Positions 16,801-26,198 are shown, counted from the first letter of the stretch. The stretch: DNA of 64,000 bases from Allotamlana fucoidanivorans (GCF_045788535.1 NZ_CP074074.1:3844001-3908000), one strand, 5' to 3'. Made by a program: numbers and translations. Notes: generated by a model from the sequence alone, not told the origin.

Positions 16801-18340
16801 CATTGGGCGGAATTCGGTTATCATCCACTAATGCTTTAGCAGCATTTAAGATACCTTTCCCATACTTACTGTTGTGAATAAATCTAAAGGGGGTTGTTGA
16901 ATTAATAATAATTCTGCGTAAATCGTCAGGTGTAATAGTATTACCCTCATTGATATTTTTAGCTAAGACTAAAGCCGCAACTCCTGAAACATGTGGACAT
17001 GCCATAGAGGTACCTTCAATATAACCATACTGATTATTCGTAATGGTACTCAATACGCCGCCTTCTTCACCAAAATTTGTCATATCGCCACCGGGCGCAC
17101 AAATATCTACCCAATCACCAAAATTGGTATAAGGTGCTGGCAACCCAGTTGGTCCTGTGCTACTAACTGCTACAACCTCATCAAAGGCTCCTGGATAGCG
17201 ATTGCTTTCTACAGCGTCATTACCAGCTGCAAAGAAGAGAATACCTCCTTTCATTGGGCTACCTGGGTATTGACCAGCCTCAGCAATGAAATAACGAATA
17301 GCATCAAGCACCTCTGGTTCATAATAATCTGGACGATTATACCCCCAAGAATTTTGTGAAATTACAGCACCATTATCTGCTCCATAAACTATAGCCTCTG
17401 CGAAATTAAGCCCCCCATTGGTACGACTATCAAATACCTGAGCAGATATTAATTTTACACCATTACCTGAACCATCGCCCCCAGCAACTCCGGCAACACC
17501 AATACCATTGTTTCCAACAGCACCAACTGTTCCTGCAACATGCGTACCATGATTACCTGGTGTAATAGCACCTCGTACATTAAAGTTATATCCGTAAAAA
17601 TCATCTATATAACCATTTCCATCATCATCAACGCCTTCCACTCCATTAATTTCGGCCTCATTCTGCCACATATTATCTTTTAAATCTTCATGATTAAAAT
17701 CAATACCCTGGTCAACAATGGCTACAATAATATCAGAATGCCCTGTTGTAGTTTCCCATGCTTCAAATAATTCAACATCAGAGCTAAACTCTCCAAACCT
17801 GTCGTTACTTTCATAATGCCACTGCTCTGATAATTTTGGATCATCAGACTCTAGTACAATCGACTCATCCATAGCACTTTTCACTTCATCAGATTTAAAC
17901 ACTACAGGCTCTTTTCCTCCATCAATCTGGGTTTTCTTATAGATAGGCTTTATAATGTCAATGTCAGCAATACTCTCATATTGTTTCATAACTTCTTTAG
18001 CAGATTTGCTAGAATCGAACTCTACTTCATACCATAAATGAAGTCCGTATTTTCTGTGTTTTGCTTCAAATTTTGGAGAAAAAGGAAACACACGCTTTAT
18101 TTGTTTTATACCTATTTGATTACTTACTTTATCTACATTAGGCAAACCAACTTCTTTTGAGGTTGTTTTACCCGTAGCCACCTTAAAACTTTTAGATTGG
18201 TTTATGGCCTCTTGCTTAAATTTTAATCGGATTTTACCACTTAGGATATCATCTTCTGATTGCCTTTCATCTTGAGCCTGCATCACTCCAAAATGGAGCA
18301 TTCCCAAAAGTAGCAGTATAAATATTTTAATGTTTTTCAT
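10868..18340 (-). CDS. Giant type IX-secreted subtilase (S8 peptidase, about 2490 aa)
   Basis: Signal peptide at residues 1-22, then a propeptide to about 165. The S8 catalytic domain has Asp210 (AIVDQGID), His264 (NHGTHVAG), oxyanion Asn374 (AAGND) and Ser445 (GTSMACPHVSG). An Fn3 module follows (from about 505). The next roughly 1800 residues alternate ASH/choice-of-anchor-like and jelly-roll modules, several of them duplicated. Two cadherin/Ig-like domains (ENRAPIFNTDYE, FTDPDGDVF) and a type A T9SS sorting domain (FTPNPVVNGMAKLYYKL to KSFKIIVK) close the chain. It should be exported by T9SS and cleaved or anchored at the surface. The ATG at 18340 was chosen over an upstream TTG because it opens a normal signal peptide. 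It is the last gene behind susCD and a FISUMP gene; protein degradation outside the cell is the inferred job. Confidence 0.9.
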   Translation of the reverse strand: MKNIKIFILLLLGMLHFGVMQAQDERQSEDDILSGKIRLKFKQEAINQSKSFKVATGKTTSKEVGLPNVDKVSNQIGIKQIKRVFPFSPKFEAKHRKYGLHLWYEVEFDSSKSAKEVMKQYESIADIDIIKPIYKKTQIDGGKEPVVFKSDEVKSAMDESIVLESDDPKLSEQWHYESNDRFGEFSSDVELFEAWETTTGHSDIIVAIVDQGIDFNHEDLKDNMWQNEAEINGVEGVDDDGNGYIDDFYGYNFNVRGAITPGNHGTHVAGTVGAVGNNGIGVAGVAGGDGSGNGVKLISAQVFDSRTNGGLNFAEAIVYGADNGAVISQNSWGYNRPDYYEPEVLDAIRYFIAEAGQYPGSPMKGGILFFAAGNDAVESNRYPGAFDEVVAVSSTGPTGLPAPYTNFGDWVDICAPGGDMTNFGEEGGVLSTITNNQYGYIEGTSMACPHVSGVAALVLAKNINEGNTITPDDLRRIIINSTTPFRFIHNSKYGKGILNAAKALVDDNRIPPNAITDLRAAESFHNEIRLAWTVPNDDDGFSPSYYYLAIGEEPITASNFENQGLFLVENNVEAGQTFNINIGGLIKETDYWFAVKSLDQFENISEISNILATTTSSEPHFMESTKSIDLTIDVTDNPLANVPVTFSNISEGIIYWESLISNETYFRPLETASASAKTVTYKSDSIANTSNDDLGEPFEAIRYLTDSDLSQASLSSFEHWKNDTPEYIAGLSYENGTPPAFLAGTGNTNAGLIMGTRFDIPYDFSFNLTHLEVALFPETNEFPITIEIRKGSRNDMNKAETVYQQEYYPDVANEFKYYRIPIYKPQKFQDNESFWVVFNFPKEMLNPQVMQFGGGEFNERFVVSRDNGRTYIIARDLLFRPAIPMLRAFSTGENGSFVFLDPNNGEIQEFSNQDINITVDANNLTNGNHLASVGVLTNDIHKPVVNIELKLEVVGQVAVVDNTALHEYEVFTNVENDLELEVENKGLSNFEVYGYTVEGAGNTEVYADTLIVNPGNLDKVPFKYTPSLEGAINDKITLNTNIGDLPFALRLISEQGPDIALSVSASTIDVNYESKRQVSLSITNNGTGASLNYDLNHYNIANKNSGLMGQKLHYTMSSSLDIDGPAANLWDDISDFGTVFSREELRNAIPLGMKFPFFNQMMESLSVDLLGTVNLFGYRALVPLNIQGSPLNVNRLIYHAFGDKIVLTFECHLMRSGSKGYAHYGDTVEFQVVLFKNGAIEYRYKDVDDVTPDKDYTIYVQGILSEDKLTFRDYGDTQELVNGLVVRFTPDRTISMIGETNKLEGTILSGNTEVVNLNIEPKAYGLTEGTYNDTIVVYNNTAAKFNKVPVVINVSGTPEVTVNDSVHFKEPVFIGASKTKYLKVENKGAQAINITALSSGLAQFTIDASVLPIMLNATSNVMLPVTFTPTNSNELVGNVTVGFEDGSIQQAVLRAKGLDDAHYTHDLPLPISVSLGGGEKTSVPFNITNTSSAVGLEYVFRNSTFASVANESTGKAIGANNRKATEDYGYAWKLSDSLKVFHKWDMIDLNEGRLELEENGYTSVELPFEFPFYGEYYSTIWISINGYISVKKPSNQPGEPTFVIGDDFNGVIAPLWTNLKLLENNNGLNYKLEDDTLVVQWYKLVGQNASMSPGEVSFQVEINNDGYIKFHYDDIETWGGLIQYGIKSPDGTEFLQEEKALIMSWANIKNHTSYIIAPPQVGSVSTQQQEALNLTVSAEDIYYPGIYSDTISLVSNSNSQKTLEVPVEIHVTGAPKIAVTDTLSWDNIVFRNNLILTKTLKITNKGYDILKVTQIASEGLDGFNLYDEAGNKIIRSSSGVLLSAINIKPWETVTLTAEIAVLVNQNQIGKIIYTSNSGADETVVEAAIVDSPMFSWNAQDQEYTLTNIEKEVYTFNIENKGDSKLFYNLSPATVPQVAPTPTEPYISDLEGEYDLQKRVTVDSLAIETKEVGDGVFTPFAVGANLAFSNRFTAPTGGFSLTHVRAYTYLDKIEELITVMVYKGGDLPQDGVKLYEQQFVINQRVDSEWIYFPLEQPFFIPEGEQFYIIVTLPVSNKYMGFDNSEDESILEESFSGVYQGNEKYYWWANYVQSMRVLWKIRPLTASGKNQWLTLDTYEGEVLGGETVAINATIDPEIAGKGTHSGKIIATSNDINNPREEVTITLNVNGAPELNFYPNIYKDTLNLVETESKVFNYLFEDVEGDAITVSIDDSIKGIEYELTQTDANTAQVTVETDYESEGNYKVPLAFTDAVGNVTNDTIVINVIEKNRAPIFNTDYEVVTLNLADKNSAVTIDPNEIFTDPDGDVFQFLAGNYNPEVVDMAFGNQFINLNPIKVGTGQLVFAADDGKEDGFVIHLVYVNVIDDSETASGVPDGLFNDVHFDASDLPAIFTPNPVVNGMAKLYYKLDETADVSIQLFNSNGQLQYTTSKSNVPVGEHVEVLSLNKLAPGFYICVLNAEDKAYKSFKIIVK

Positions 18341-18373
18341 TTTTCTCAATTTTTTATTTGTCAAATGGGAATA

Positions 18374-19852
18374 TTAATCTTGAATCTCTCTTACATATCT
18401 CACAGGAAGCGCATAGAAATTAGCAGGCAAAACCACTGGATCTACAGATGCACCATTCAATGTTATATATAATACAACAGAGGAACCATTACTTTCTACA
18501 TAAGTGTTCGTCCAGTATATACCTGTTTTATCTTGTTCTCTAAAAACGTTCCTAAAAGCCGGATCTGAACTGCTAGAGAATTCCAAATACCCAGGATAGC
18601 CCAAATCGAACCCTGTTGGGCCCCCTTCAACTAATTTGTCTTTGGCATATAAAGTACCTCCCTGTGACACAATTAAATCTCCATATTCTTGTGGCGTTGG
18701 TAATCGCCAACCTTCAGGAGCATAATCTCTAGCAGCGAAATAAGAGTATAAGCGTCCGTACTTTTTACGATCTTCCTTGGTTTCTAAAGGGAACCCTTCT
18801 TCGATTATGCTTCTATAGGCATGCCCATAATACCAAGAACCATTTCCAGGATCGGCAGCATAATTAAAATTTTCTGCCATCCATTCCAAACCATTTATCT
18901 CTGCGTATTTGTAAGTTTGGTTATCACGACTATCTTTAAACATCCCCCATTTACCACGGAACCTGATATCTACACTATCAACTGAGGTGTAAGCATCAAG
19001 AACAACTTTCCATTTTAAGGTGTATAGGGAATCTGCCACTCCTTTTATTAAAGAGTTAGGATTGTTTTTACCATAAACCGTAGCGAGATTTGCGTTTTTA
19101 ACAACTTCCCATTCTGCTGTGGCACCGGCGGGTAGATAGGCTTCAAGGGTAAAATATTTATCCTCAGCACCCTTTTCATTTTTAATATCGAGTTGATCAG
19201 GACCTGCGTAGGCATTCAGCACATCGGTTACAAAGTCAACCTCCTGAAAAACCGCTTTTGAACCATAGCTCAAAGTCCAACGTAATTTATATTCAGATTT
19301 CTCCTTACCTATAAATTCAGCTTTAAAATTATCAGCATTCTCAATTCTTCCATCACCATTAATCACTTCCCATTTTCCAGTTGCACCATATTTTGGAGCC
19401 TCTGCTTTAAGATAAGCGGACACATTATTCTTCAGGGTATCTACACTAGCTTTAGGCTCAATAATGATAGGGATAAGTGGTTTAAAAGACACGGTTATTG
19501 AAGCGGCCTCATAAGCATCGCCATGACTAACTTCCCATCCAATAGTATAGGTTTCACCAGGTTCTCCATAAAATAAAGTTCTTGGGTCATGAATGTCTTC
19601 AAAGCGTCCATTTTCTCCATTGTAAATACGCCATGTACCTACTAACGGTGGTTTTACTGGAACCGCACTTAGCTGTATCACATAACCGTCATTTTCAATA
19701 TCAATAAAACTAGGCCCAGCATTAGGGTTTAGGTTTATAGGTTCTTCATCAGGTGAACAGGCTTGCATTAATAACCCAAAGGCTATTAAGAGCATTACAA
19801 TACTCACCAACCGTTTAAAATTTGTATGTGTTACCACTTTGTTTTTCAGCAT
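18374..19852 (-). CDS. FISUMP-domain surface lipoprotein
   Basis: 492 residues. A signal peptide with a lipobox (LLMQACSP) marks it as a lipoprotein. Residues of roughly 45-305 hold three similar Ig/PKD-like units, each with a GP or Y-x-LxW pattern (GKWEVINGDGRIENADNF, AEWEVVKNANLATVYGK). The C-terminal third is a Fibrobacter succinogenes major paralogous (FISUMP) domain: YAEINGLEWMAENFNYA, GRLYSYFAARDYAPEGWRLP, then the carboxy-terminal SVVLYITL and ALPVRYVR strands. The start was placed at the ATG at 19852, 10 nt after the susD stop; an upstream TTG would overlap susD. It is probably the extra surface-exposed binding protein of this SusCD locus. The ligand is unknown. Confidence 0.82.
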   Translation of the reverse strand: MLKNKVVTHTNFKRLVSIVMLLIAFGLLMQACSPDEEPINLNPNAGPSFIDIENDGYVIQLSAVPVKPPLVGTWRIYNGENGRFEDIHDPRTLFYGEPGETYTIGWEVSHGDAYEAASITVSFKPLIPIIIEPKASVDTLKNNVSAYLKAEAPKYGATGKWEVINGDGRIENADNFKAEFIGKEKSEYKLRWTLSYGSKAVFQEVDFVTDVLNAYAGPDQLDIKNEKGAEDKYFTLEAYLPAGATAEWEVVKNANLATVYGKNNPNSLIKGVADSLYTLKWKVVLDAYTSVDSVDIRFRGKWGMFKDSRDNQTYKYAEINGLEWMAENFNYAADPGNGSWYYGHAYRSIIEEGFPLETKEDRKKYGRLYSYFAARDYAPEGWRLPTPQEYGDLIVSQGGTLYAKDKLVEGGPTGFDLGYPGYLEFSSSSDPAFRNVFREQDKTGIYWTNTYVESNGSSVVLYITLNGASVDPVVLPANFYALPVRYVREIQD

Positions 19853-19862
19853 CTTCCTGATT

Positions 19863-21293
19863 TTATTTATATCCAATATTTTGATCTGAATTATCTAATG
19901 CATCGTTCGCATCAATTTCAGATTGAGGTATAGGGAAAGTCATTCTGTAATAATCAGGATCTTGAGCTGTAAATGATAATTTTACCCAGTGCTCTCCTGC
20001 TCTATGGAATGGTAGTTGTCTTCTTTTAATATCATTCCATCTAAAACCTTCACCAAATAACTCTTTACGTCTTTCTAATAAAACCTCGTCTATTAAGGTT
20101 TGACCTGTTGATGTACTCTTTGACACGCCAGGGTTAGATCTTCTTTGCACCTCATATAAAGCATCTTGAGCTTCTGAGAAATTTCCTAACTCTGCCTCAC
20201 ACTCTGCCTCTATAAGTAACATCTCTGATGCACGAATACAAATGCGTTCGGCATTTCCAACCGAATTATTGTGGGCAAACTTGACGATAAGATACCTATC
20301 TGGGTCAATATCATCTACCTTTAAAAAGAACGACTTTCTGGCATCTGCGGCAGTAAAGGTGTTTACAAACTCACTATCAGCGCGCATAGAACTGTAGCCT
20401 CCTACTGGCCAATAAAATGAGGGAATAGATAAATAGGTGTTATTATCATCTTGTGTATAAGCAATGGTATAAATAGTTTCAGAGTTTCTTCTGTTAAACC
20501 CAGAGAACATGGTGTTGATATCCATTAACTCTAAACCTTCTGAAGCCAATTTGGCATGGTCTCTGGCTGAGGACCAATTACCCATTTCTAAATACAAACG
20601 AGCTAAAACAGCGTGTGCTGCGCGTAAATCAAAAAAACCTTTATCACTATTTTCTTTCAATTGATTGGTAGCTGCCAACAAATCGTTTTCAATTTGAGCA
20701 TACACTTCTGATAGTGGGGCACGTTGAAAACCCGATTTAATTTCTCCAGTTACTGTATTGAGTAAAATTGACGGTGCATCTGGATCTTTGGTATATGCCG
20801 GAGCATACATTTGTGCTAACTTAAGCCATGTATAAGCCCGAAGTACTCTTGCTTGGCCTACTAAATTATCTATCTGTTCTGTAGTCGCGTCTGGAATATA
20901 AATGGCATTGTTGATAATATTGTTTGCATCATAAATTAACTTATAACCAGACCACCAAGGGTTATCAACATACACATAGTTAGGTAATACATCCATTTGG
21001 TATACAGATATAAACCAGTTCCAGTTATCAACGGCATTTACCATAAGGTCTTCCCCCATAATATCTGCCATAATGGGGTTGTATAAACCTTCAAAATTGA
21101 AGCTACTTAATTGATTGTAAGCACCGATTAAAGCTGAATTTGCTGTTACGTATGAATCAAAAACTTTGTCCTCAGAAATGGAATCTGTAGGTTCAAGCTC
21201 TAAAAAATCATTACTACATCCTACCAATATCAGTCCTAATACCGTAGTTATTATTATATGTTTTATTCTATTCTTCATGATATATGATCTCAT
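19863..21293 (-). CDS. susD: SusD/RagB-family nutrient-binding lipoprotein
   Basis: 476 residues with a lipobox (LILVGCSND). The chain shows the SusD pattern: NDFLELEPTDSIS at the mature N-terminus, TPR-like helices (LVGQARVLRAYTWLKLAQMY), and the C-terminal ERRKELFGEGFRWNDIKRR motif followed by FPIPQSEID. SusD proteins cap a SusC barrel and bind the ligand at the outer surface. The gene begins 4 nt after the susC stop. Translation may start at the ATG at 21293 or at 21278, which gives a more usual signal peptide. Length is slightly short but normal for RagB-like members that bind peptides; the peptide preference here is inferred from the linked protease. Confidence 0.92.
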   Translation of the reverse strand: MRSYIMKNRIKHIIITTVLGLILVGCSNDFLELEPTDSISEDKVFDSYVTANSALIGAYNQLSSFNFEGLYNPIMADIMGEDLMVNAVDNWNWFISVYQMDVLPNYVYVDNPWWSGYKLIYDANNIINNAIYIPDATTEQIDNLVGQARVLRAYTWLKLAQMYAPAYTKDPDAPSILLNTVTGEIKSGFQRAPLSEVYAQIENDLLAATNQLKENSDKGFFDLRAAHAVLARLYLEMGNWSSARDHAKLASEGLELMDINTMFSGFNRRNSETIYTIAYTQDDNNTYLSIPSFYWPVGGYSSMRADSEFVNTFTAADARKSFFLKVDDIDPDRYLIVKFAHNNSVGNAERICIRASEMLLIEAECEAELGNFSEAQDALYEVQRRSNPGVSKSTSTGQTLIDEVLLERRKELFGEGFRWNDIKRRQLPFHRAGEHWVKLSFTAQDPDYYRMTFPIPQSEIDANDALDNSDQNIGYK

Positions 21294-21297
21294 TTTT

Positions 21298-24200
21298 CTA
21301 TAGCTCTAATTTTAAGCCCATGGTTACAACTTTAACACCAGGGATTCTACCATTGGTTGTTCCGTTTATGGCTACTTCTGGGTCAAAACCTTTAAACTTA
21401 GTAAAGGTTAAAAGGTTTTCTGCAGATATAAATGCTCTTAAACTGTTCAACTTAATGGCTTTACATAACTTTTCTGGAAATTGATAAGCCACATTAATAT
21501 TTTTCAATCTCAAGTATGACGCATCTTCAATAAATCTTGAAGACATTTGATTGGATTGATCAGTGTTATTGGTTACATATCTTGGTACATTGGTAAACCT
21601 ATTATTTGGTGTCCAAGCATTTGCTGCGTCAGCGGCTAAGTTTGTCCCCGTATTGGTACCGTCATGCATATTGGCCGCGTAGTCACTGTTATATACTTTC
21701 CCGCCTAAACTGTAGTACAAGTAAAAATTAAGGGACAGGTTTTTGTAACTTAAATCGTAGTTAATACCACCAACCAAATACTGTTGGCAGTGAATTTCCT
21801 AAGCGTTTTCTTTCGGCATCATTATATTCGCTGGTTACTTGTCTTCCTGAACCTAACGGATCATTATATGCTGAGTTTGGAATGGTATTGTCATCTTTAT
21901 CATCAGAATCGGCATTTACATACCACATTGGTAAGCCGTTATCAGGATTTACACCAGCCCATTCACGCATGTAAAATTGATAAATACTGCTTCCTTCTTC
22001 CAGTAATTTAGTACCTGAAACAATTTTTTCTGTAGTTAACTGTAAAATCTCGTTGGTATTGGTTGAAATATTAAAGCCAATAGAACTGTTAAAATTGCCA
22101 TTATCAATTAGTAAATACTTAAATGATGCCTCAACACCCGTATTTTTTCATTGCTCCTAGATTAGACAGAATGGAGCCAAATCCATTACCAGCCGATAAT
22201 GGTCTAGCAAACAACAAACCATCTGAATTTCTGTTATAAAATTCGAAAGTGGCATCAAATCTTCTGAAGATATTAAGGTCTAAACCAATGTTAAAACTTT
22301 CAATCTTTTCCCAGCTTAAATCAGCATTTGATAATTGTACAGGCGTTAATCCTGGGAAACCACCATAGTTGGCACCACTGCCGTAAAGCCCCAAAGATGC
22401 ATAATTACCAATGTTATTATTACCAGAAGTACCATAACTAGCTCTTAACTTAGCATTACCAAGCCATGACCATTCTGGCATCCAGTTTTCTTTTGAAATA
22501 TTCCATCCTGCGCCTACAGAATAGAATAGACCATACTTGTTGTTTTTTCCAAATCTTGAACTACCATCAACACGCGCACTTCCTGATAAATACAAGCGGT
22601 TATCATAATCGTACTTTACCTGAGATAAATAAGATACCATATTCCAAGAAGACGTAAAGCTTCCTGGCTGTTCTGGTTTAGATCCCCAAACCAAATCAGG
22701 TTTACCTGGCACAGAAAAATCAGTAACCTCGGCAGATAACACTGAGAAATCAGCGCCAAGGGCTTCATGCCCTAGTAACACTTCAAAATAAGATTTATCA
22801 GATGATTTTGAATAGGTTAATATATTAGAAATATTCCAAGCCAAGTTATCAGAATGTGAGGCTGAACTTCTTCCGTTTACACCTGCCCCATTACCATGCT
22901 CTGGATTATAATAATTTAATCCGTCATCTAAACTCGTATCAATACCTCCTGTTGTTCTAAATTTAAAAGATGGTGAGATATCAATATCTAAATACGTGTT
23001 TACAACTGCTCTTTTGGTTTTGTACTCATACTTATCAAGAGCTGCTAAGCCTACTGGATTAAAATCAAAAATAGCTTTGTTACCCCATTCAAAATTTCCT
23101 GAACCATCATAAACCGGTGAAGCAGCATTAATAATTTCGGCCGACCTCACAGGGTTAGCACCGCCCGTTCCACTTGGCGGTGCATTTGTTTTTGAATATG
23201 ATAAATGAGAATTAATCCCTGCTTTTAAAAAACTATTGATTTGATGTGATACATTAATTTTGTTAGTTATTCTATTAAAGTTAGCCCCTATAGTTGTTCC
23301 TGAGTCTTTAAAATATCCTAAGGACATAAAAACTTTAGTAATATCTGAACCTCCTGAAACATTTAAGTTATAAGTTTGAATAATCCCGTTTTTATAAACT
23401 TCATCGCGCCAATCTGTGTTGGTACGAACCTGTGTTCCTGGTATTAATTTACCATTATCATCTAAGGGTTTATCTACCCCAAATGGGTTATAACCTACTA
23501 TTTGTTCAACCTCATCATGCGCATAGGCTTTTGCCTCTGTAACAGATTGCCCATCAAGAAGGGCTTGGTTATAAAGTCCCATCCAAGATTGCTCATAAAA
23601 TTGGGTAGAATTCATTAAATCATACCCTTTTGAAATACGTTCTGAAACACCTAATTGACTTGTAAAATCAATTTTTGTGGTGCCTGATTTTCCTTGTTTT
23701 GTGGTGATCAAGATAACACCGTTGGCTGCACGTGAGCCATAGAGTGATGATGCGGCTGCATCTTTTAGAACTGTTACACTCTCAATATCATTGGGATTGA
23801 TATCTGAAATAGATCCTGACATGGGTACACCGTCAAGAACAAATAAAGGCGCACTGCTTGCACTTAAGGAACCAATACCTCTGATTCTAACCGTTGAACC
23901 TGCCCCTGGTTGTCCTGAAGCACTAGATACCATAAGCCCTGGTGTAGTACCTTGCAAAGCTTTTTCAAAAGAACTTACCGGACGGTTTTCAATAATTTCA
24001 TTATCAACCACCGAAGCTGCTCCTGTGTACGCTTCTTTTGTAGAAGTACCGTAAGCTACAACGATTACGGATTCTAATTCTTCTAAATTTTCTTTTAAAA
24101 CCACATCAACAGTAGTTCTATTATTTACTGCTTCAGTAAGGGTTTGCATTCCAACATACGAAAAAACAAGTTTTGCCTCGCCACTAGGAATTGAAATGGT

Positions 24201-24380
24201 ATAAAAACCTTCAAAATCTGTTGTAGTTCCTTGGTTTGTTCCCTCTACTACAATGGTCACTCCTGGTAAGGGTAACCCACTTTCATCATTAACATGGCCC
24301 TCTACCGTTATAGATTGAGCGTAAGTCATGTTAACACTCATAAGGCAGAATAATATTAGGCAGCCTAATAGTTTTTTCAT
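21298..24380 (-). pseudogene. susC: SusC/RagA TonB-dependent transporter with two frameshifts
   Basis: The N-terminal frame (24380-22131) has a signal peptide, a carboxypeptidase-regulatory-like domain (VEGHVNDESGLPLPGVTI), a TonB plug (GLMVSSASGQPGAGSTVRIR, PLFVLDGVPM) and part of the barrel. It ends early at MKKYGC. The frame continues shifted by one base after the run at 22143-22148 (TGVEASFKYLLIDN onward) and shifts again near 21781-21787. The third piece (21777-21298) ends in the usual SusC terminus IPGVKVVTMGLKLEL. Joined, the protein would be about 1026 aa, which is normal. Both shifts look like one extra base each. The first lies in a six-base run, so sequencing error is at least as likely as real loss. 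It imports ligand with SusD using TonB energy. Confidence 0.88.
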
Positions 24381-24465
24381 TGTTTATTTGAATTATAGCA
24401 TCTTAATTTCTTAGGAAAATAGCTAATTAAGATTAACTAATATGGTTTTGGTAATAACACCCCTA

Positions 24466-24482
24466 CACCCCAAAAAGGGGTG
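24466..24482. other. GC-rich hairpin in the susC leader
   Basis: A 6-bp cacccc/ggggtg stem with a five-A loop, unusually GC-rich for this region, lies between the lipoprotein stop and the susC start. It lacks a following T run on either strand. It may stabilise a processed mRNA end or weaken read-through between the upstream gene and susC; this is inference. Confidence 0.4.
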
Positions 24483-24521
24483 CCGAGACATTATTAACTA
24501 TTAATCACTTATTTATTATAA

Positions 24522-26198
24522 TTATGGTGTAGTACAAGGCGCAAGAAGTCTATCTACTGCAGTATCTTTATCTACTTCAGTAGGCACCATCCATCCCCAT
24601 TCGTTTTCTGCCATTTCTTCAAAAACCATTGGTTTTGTTCCAAAATCACCATTTTTTACTTTGGTTAAGAATGGCTCCATGGCGCACATACCAATTCCTT
24701 CAGCTGGCATTTGTAATTTAAAACCAGTTCCGTAAGTTCTTTTGAAATTTGTATAAGATGCAAAAGCATTAAATTCAGTTACTTCACTAAAATATAGTTG
24801 CATGTTTGTAGACTCTGTTAATTTTGCAAAACCTTCCATTTTAGCAACATCAGCTAAAGCACTTGCAGAAGATGTTGAGCTAATACCAATTCCACCGTCA
24901 TCAGCACTTGGTACTTTAACAGTAATTGTTACTTCTCCAGCTTCAAGCAATTCATTAAATCCATTAAACCAATTGGTTTGAAAACTGATGTATATATTAG
25001 CATTTGACCACTGATTTGCTCCTGTTTCAACTAATGCATTAAAGATATTAACACTCTCAATCTTAGCACTTTCTGATAAACTAATATCTCCTGTTAATTG
25101 AGTCACGTTATTAAAGGCATCAATAGAAACTAAATCTGAATTACTTCCAATAGTCACATTTCCTCCAATAAATTCTAAAGCTGGGAAACTAGGCAATGCT
25201 TCTAAAGAGGCTCCTGCCAACTGCCAATCAGAATTACCAGAAATATCTAAACTTCCATTAATTGATTTAAGATTAGGGGTTTCAACTGTTTTTAATCTTT
25301 TATTAAAAGACAGTGTGAAATTGCCATCTACCGTTTCTCCTGAAATAGAAAGTTTTACTACATTACCTTGAACAAAATCAAAGTTTCCGTGAATATCTCC
25401 TAAAGACACCACTTCAACATCACCCAAATAATTTAAATGAGCATCACCTAAAACATTTGTACCTGATAAATCTAAATTAGAAAGCGCACCTATATTAATA
25501 TAGGTAGGATCATCGGCATAATAATTATCAATACTTAATTCACCAACTTGATCAAGCTTTGCTAAAGATAAAGTTGCTAACATTTCACTTTCTTCGGTAG
25601 CTAAAGCTCCAGAAATTAAGACCAATTCATCAGCCACAACACTAGTAAGCCCAGCATTTTCCACAACTTCAAAATCTCCACCAATAGAAGCTAACACTGC
25701 AAAGTTTACGGTAGCATCAGCTTCAACACCTTCAATAATTAAGTTTTCACCAATACTTTGTAAGGCATCCATTGTAATGGTCGTTCCACCATTAACTTCA
25801 AGACTTTTACCAATTAACTTAATTGTTGAAAGTGCACTCACGTGTGCATCACCACCTACAACAACTCTACCTGTAATAATGGTAGCACCTTGAGCCGTTA
25901 AAGCCGCATAATCTTCATCGGTTATAACATTACCGTAATAAACAGCATTAGCATTATTTGCAATTTCCTGCTCTAATAACTCTAAATCTCCAACCAGTTC
26001 AGAATTTAAAGCCGCTAAATCTGCTTCTAATTTTGCAATAGCAGCCAATAAGGCTTCTTGTTGTGTTGACTCTAAATCATTTACTTTTTCATTTAAGTCG
26101 TTAATTTGATTTTGAAGTTCATCTATGTCTCCTTTAACACAACTATTTAAGGACAACATACCTGCAAGAACCAAACAGGAAATAGTTTTAATTTTCAT
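24522..26198 (-). CDS. Surface lipoprotein with coiled coil and beta-solenoid repeats
   Basis: 558 residues. Signal peptide with lipobox (LSLNSCVKG). Residues of about 24-85 form a strong heptad coiled coil (DELQNQINDLNEKVNDLEST and similar). Residues 90-430 are short strand repeats of the type GNLxIxG / LxSIxGxLxI, as in receptor-L-like or leucine-rich-like solenoids (IGENLIIEGVE, IGGDFEVVENA, INGSLDISGNS, IGGNVTIGSNS). A distinct C-terminal region has Cys residues and a GTGFKLQMP strand. No enzyme motif is seen. It lies first in the susCD/subtilase direction, 141 nt before susC, and is probably a long stalked ligand-binding protein of that system. Confidence 0.75.
   Translation of the reverse strand: MKIKTISCLVLAGMLSLNSCVKGDIDELQNQINDLNEKVNDLESTQQEALLAAIAKLEADLAALNSELVGDLELLEQEIANNANAVYYGNVITDEDYAALTAQGATIITGRVVVGGDAHVSALSTIKLIGKSLEVNGGTTITMDALQSIGENLIIEGVEADATVNFAVLASIGGDFEVVENAGLTSVVADELVLISGALATEESEMLATLSLAKLDQVGELSIDNYYADDPTYINIGALSNLDLSGTNVLGDAHLNYLGDVEVVSLGDIHGNFDFVQGNVVKLSISGETVDGNFTLSFNKRLKTVETPNLKSINGSLDISGNSDWQLAGASLEALPSFPALEFIGGNVTIGSNSDLVSIDAFNNVTQLTGDISLSESAKIESVNIFNALVETGANQWSNANIYISFQTNWFNGFNELLEAGEVTITVKVPSADDGGIGISSTSSASALADVAKMEGFAKLTESTNMQLYFSEVTEFNAFASYTNFKRTYGTGFKLQMPAEGIGMCAMEPFLTKVKNGDFGTKPMVFEEMAENEWGWMVPTEVDKDTAVDRLLAPCTTP

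Noticed and set aside
16991..17359. Open frame of 122 codons on the plus strand
   Set aside because: It is antisense to the catalytic domain of the subtilase, has a Trp/Cys/His-rich composition unlike real proteins here, and no promoter. Similar frames at 12750-13064, 13627-13842 and 15987-16211 were rejected for the same reason.
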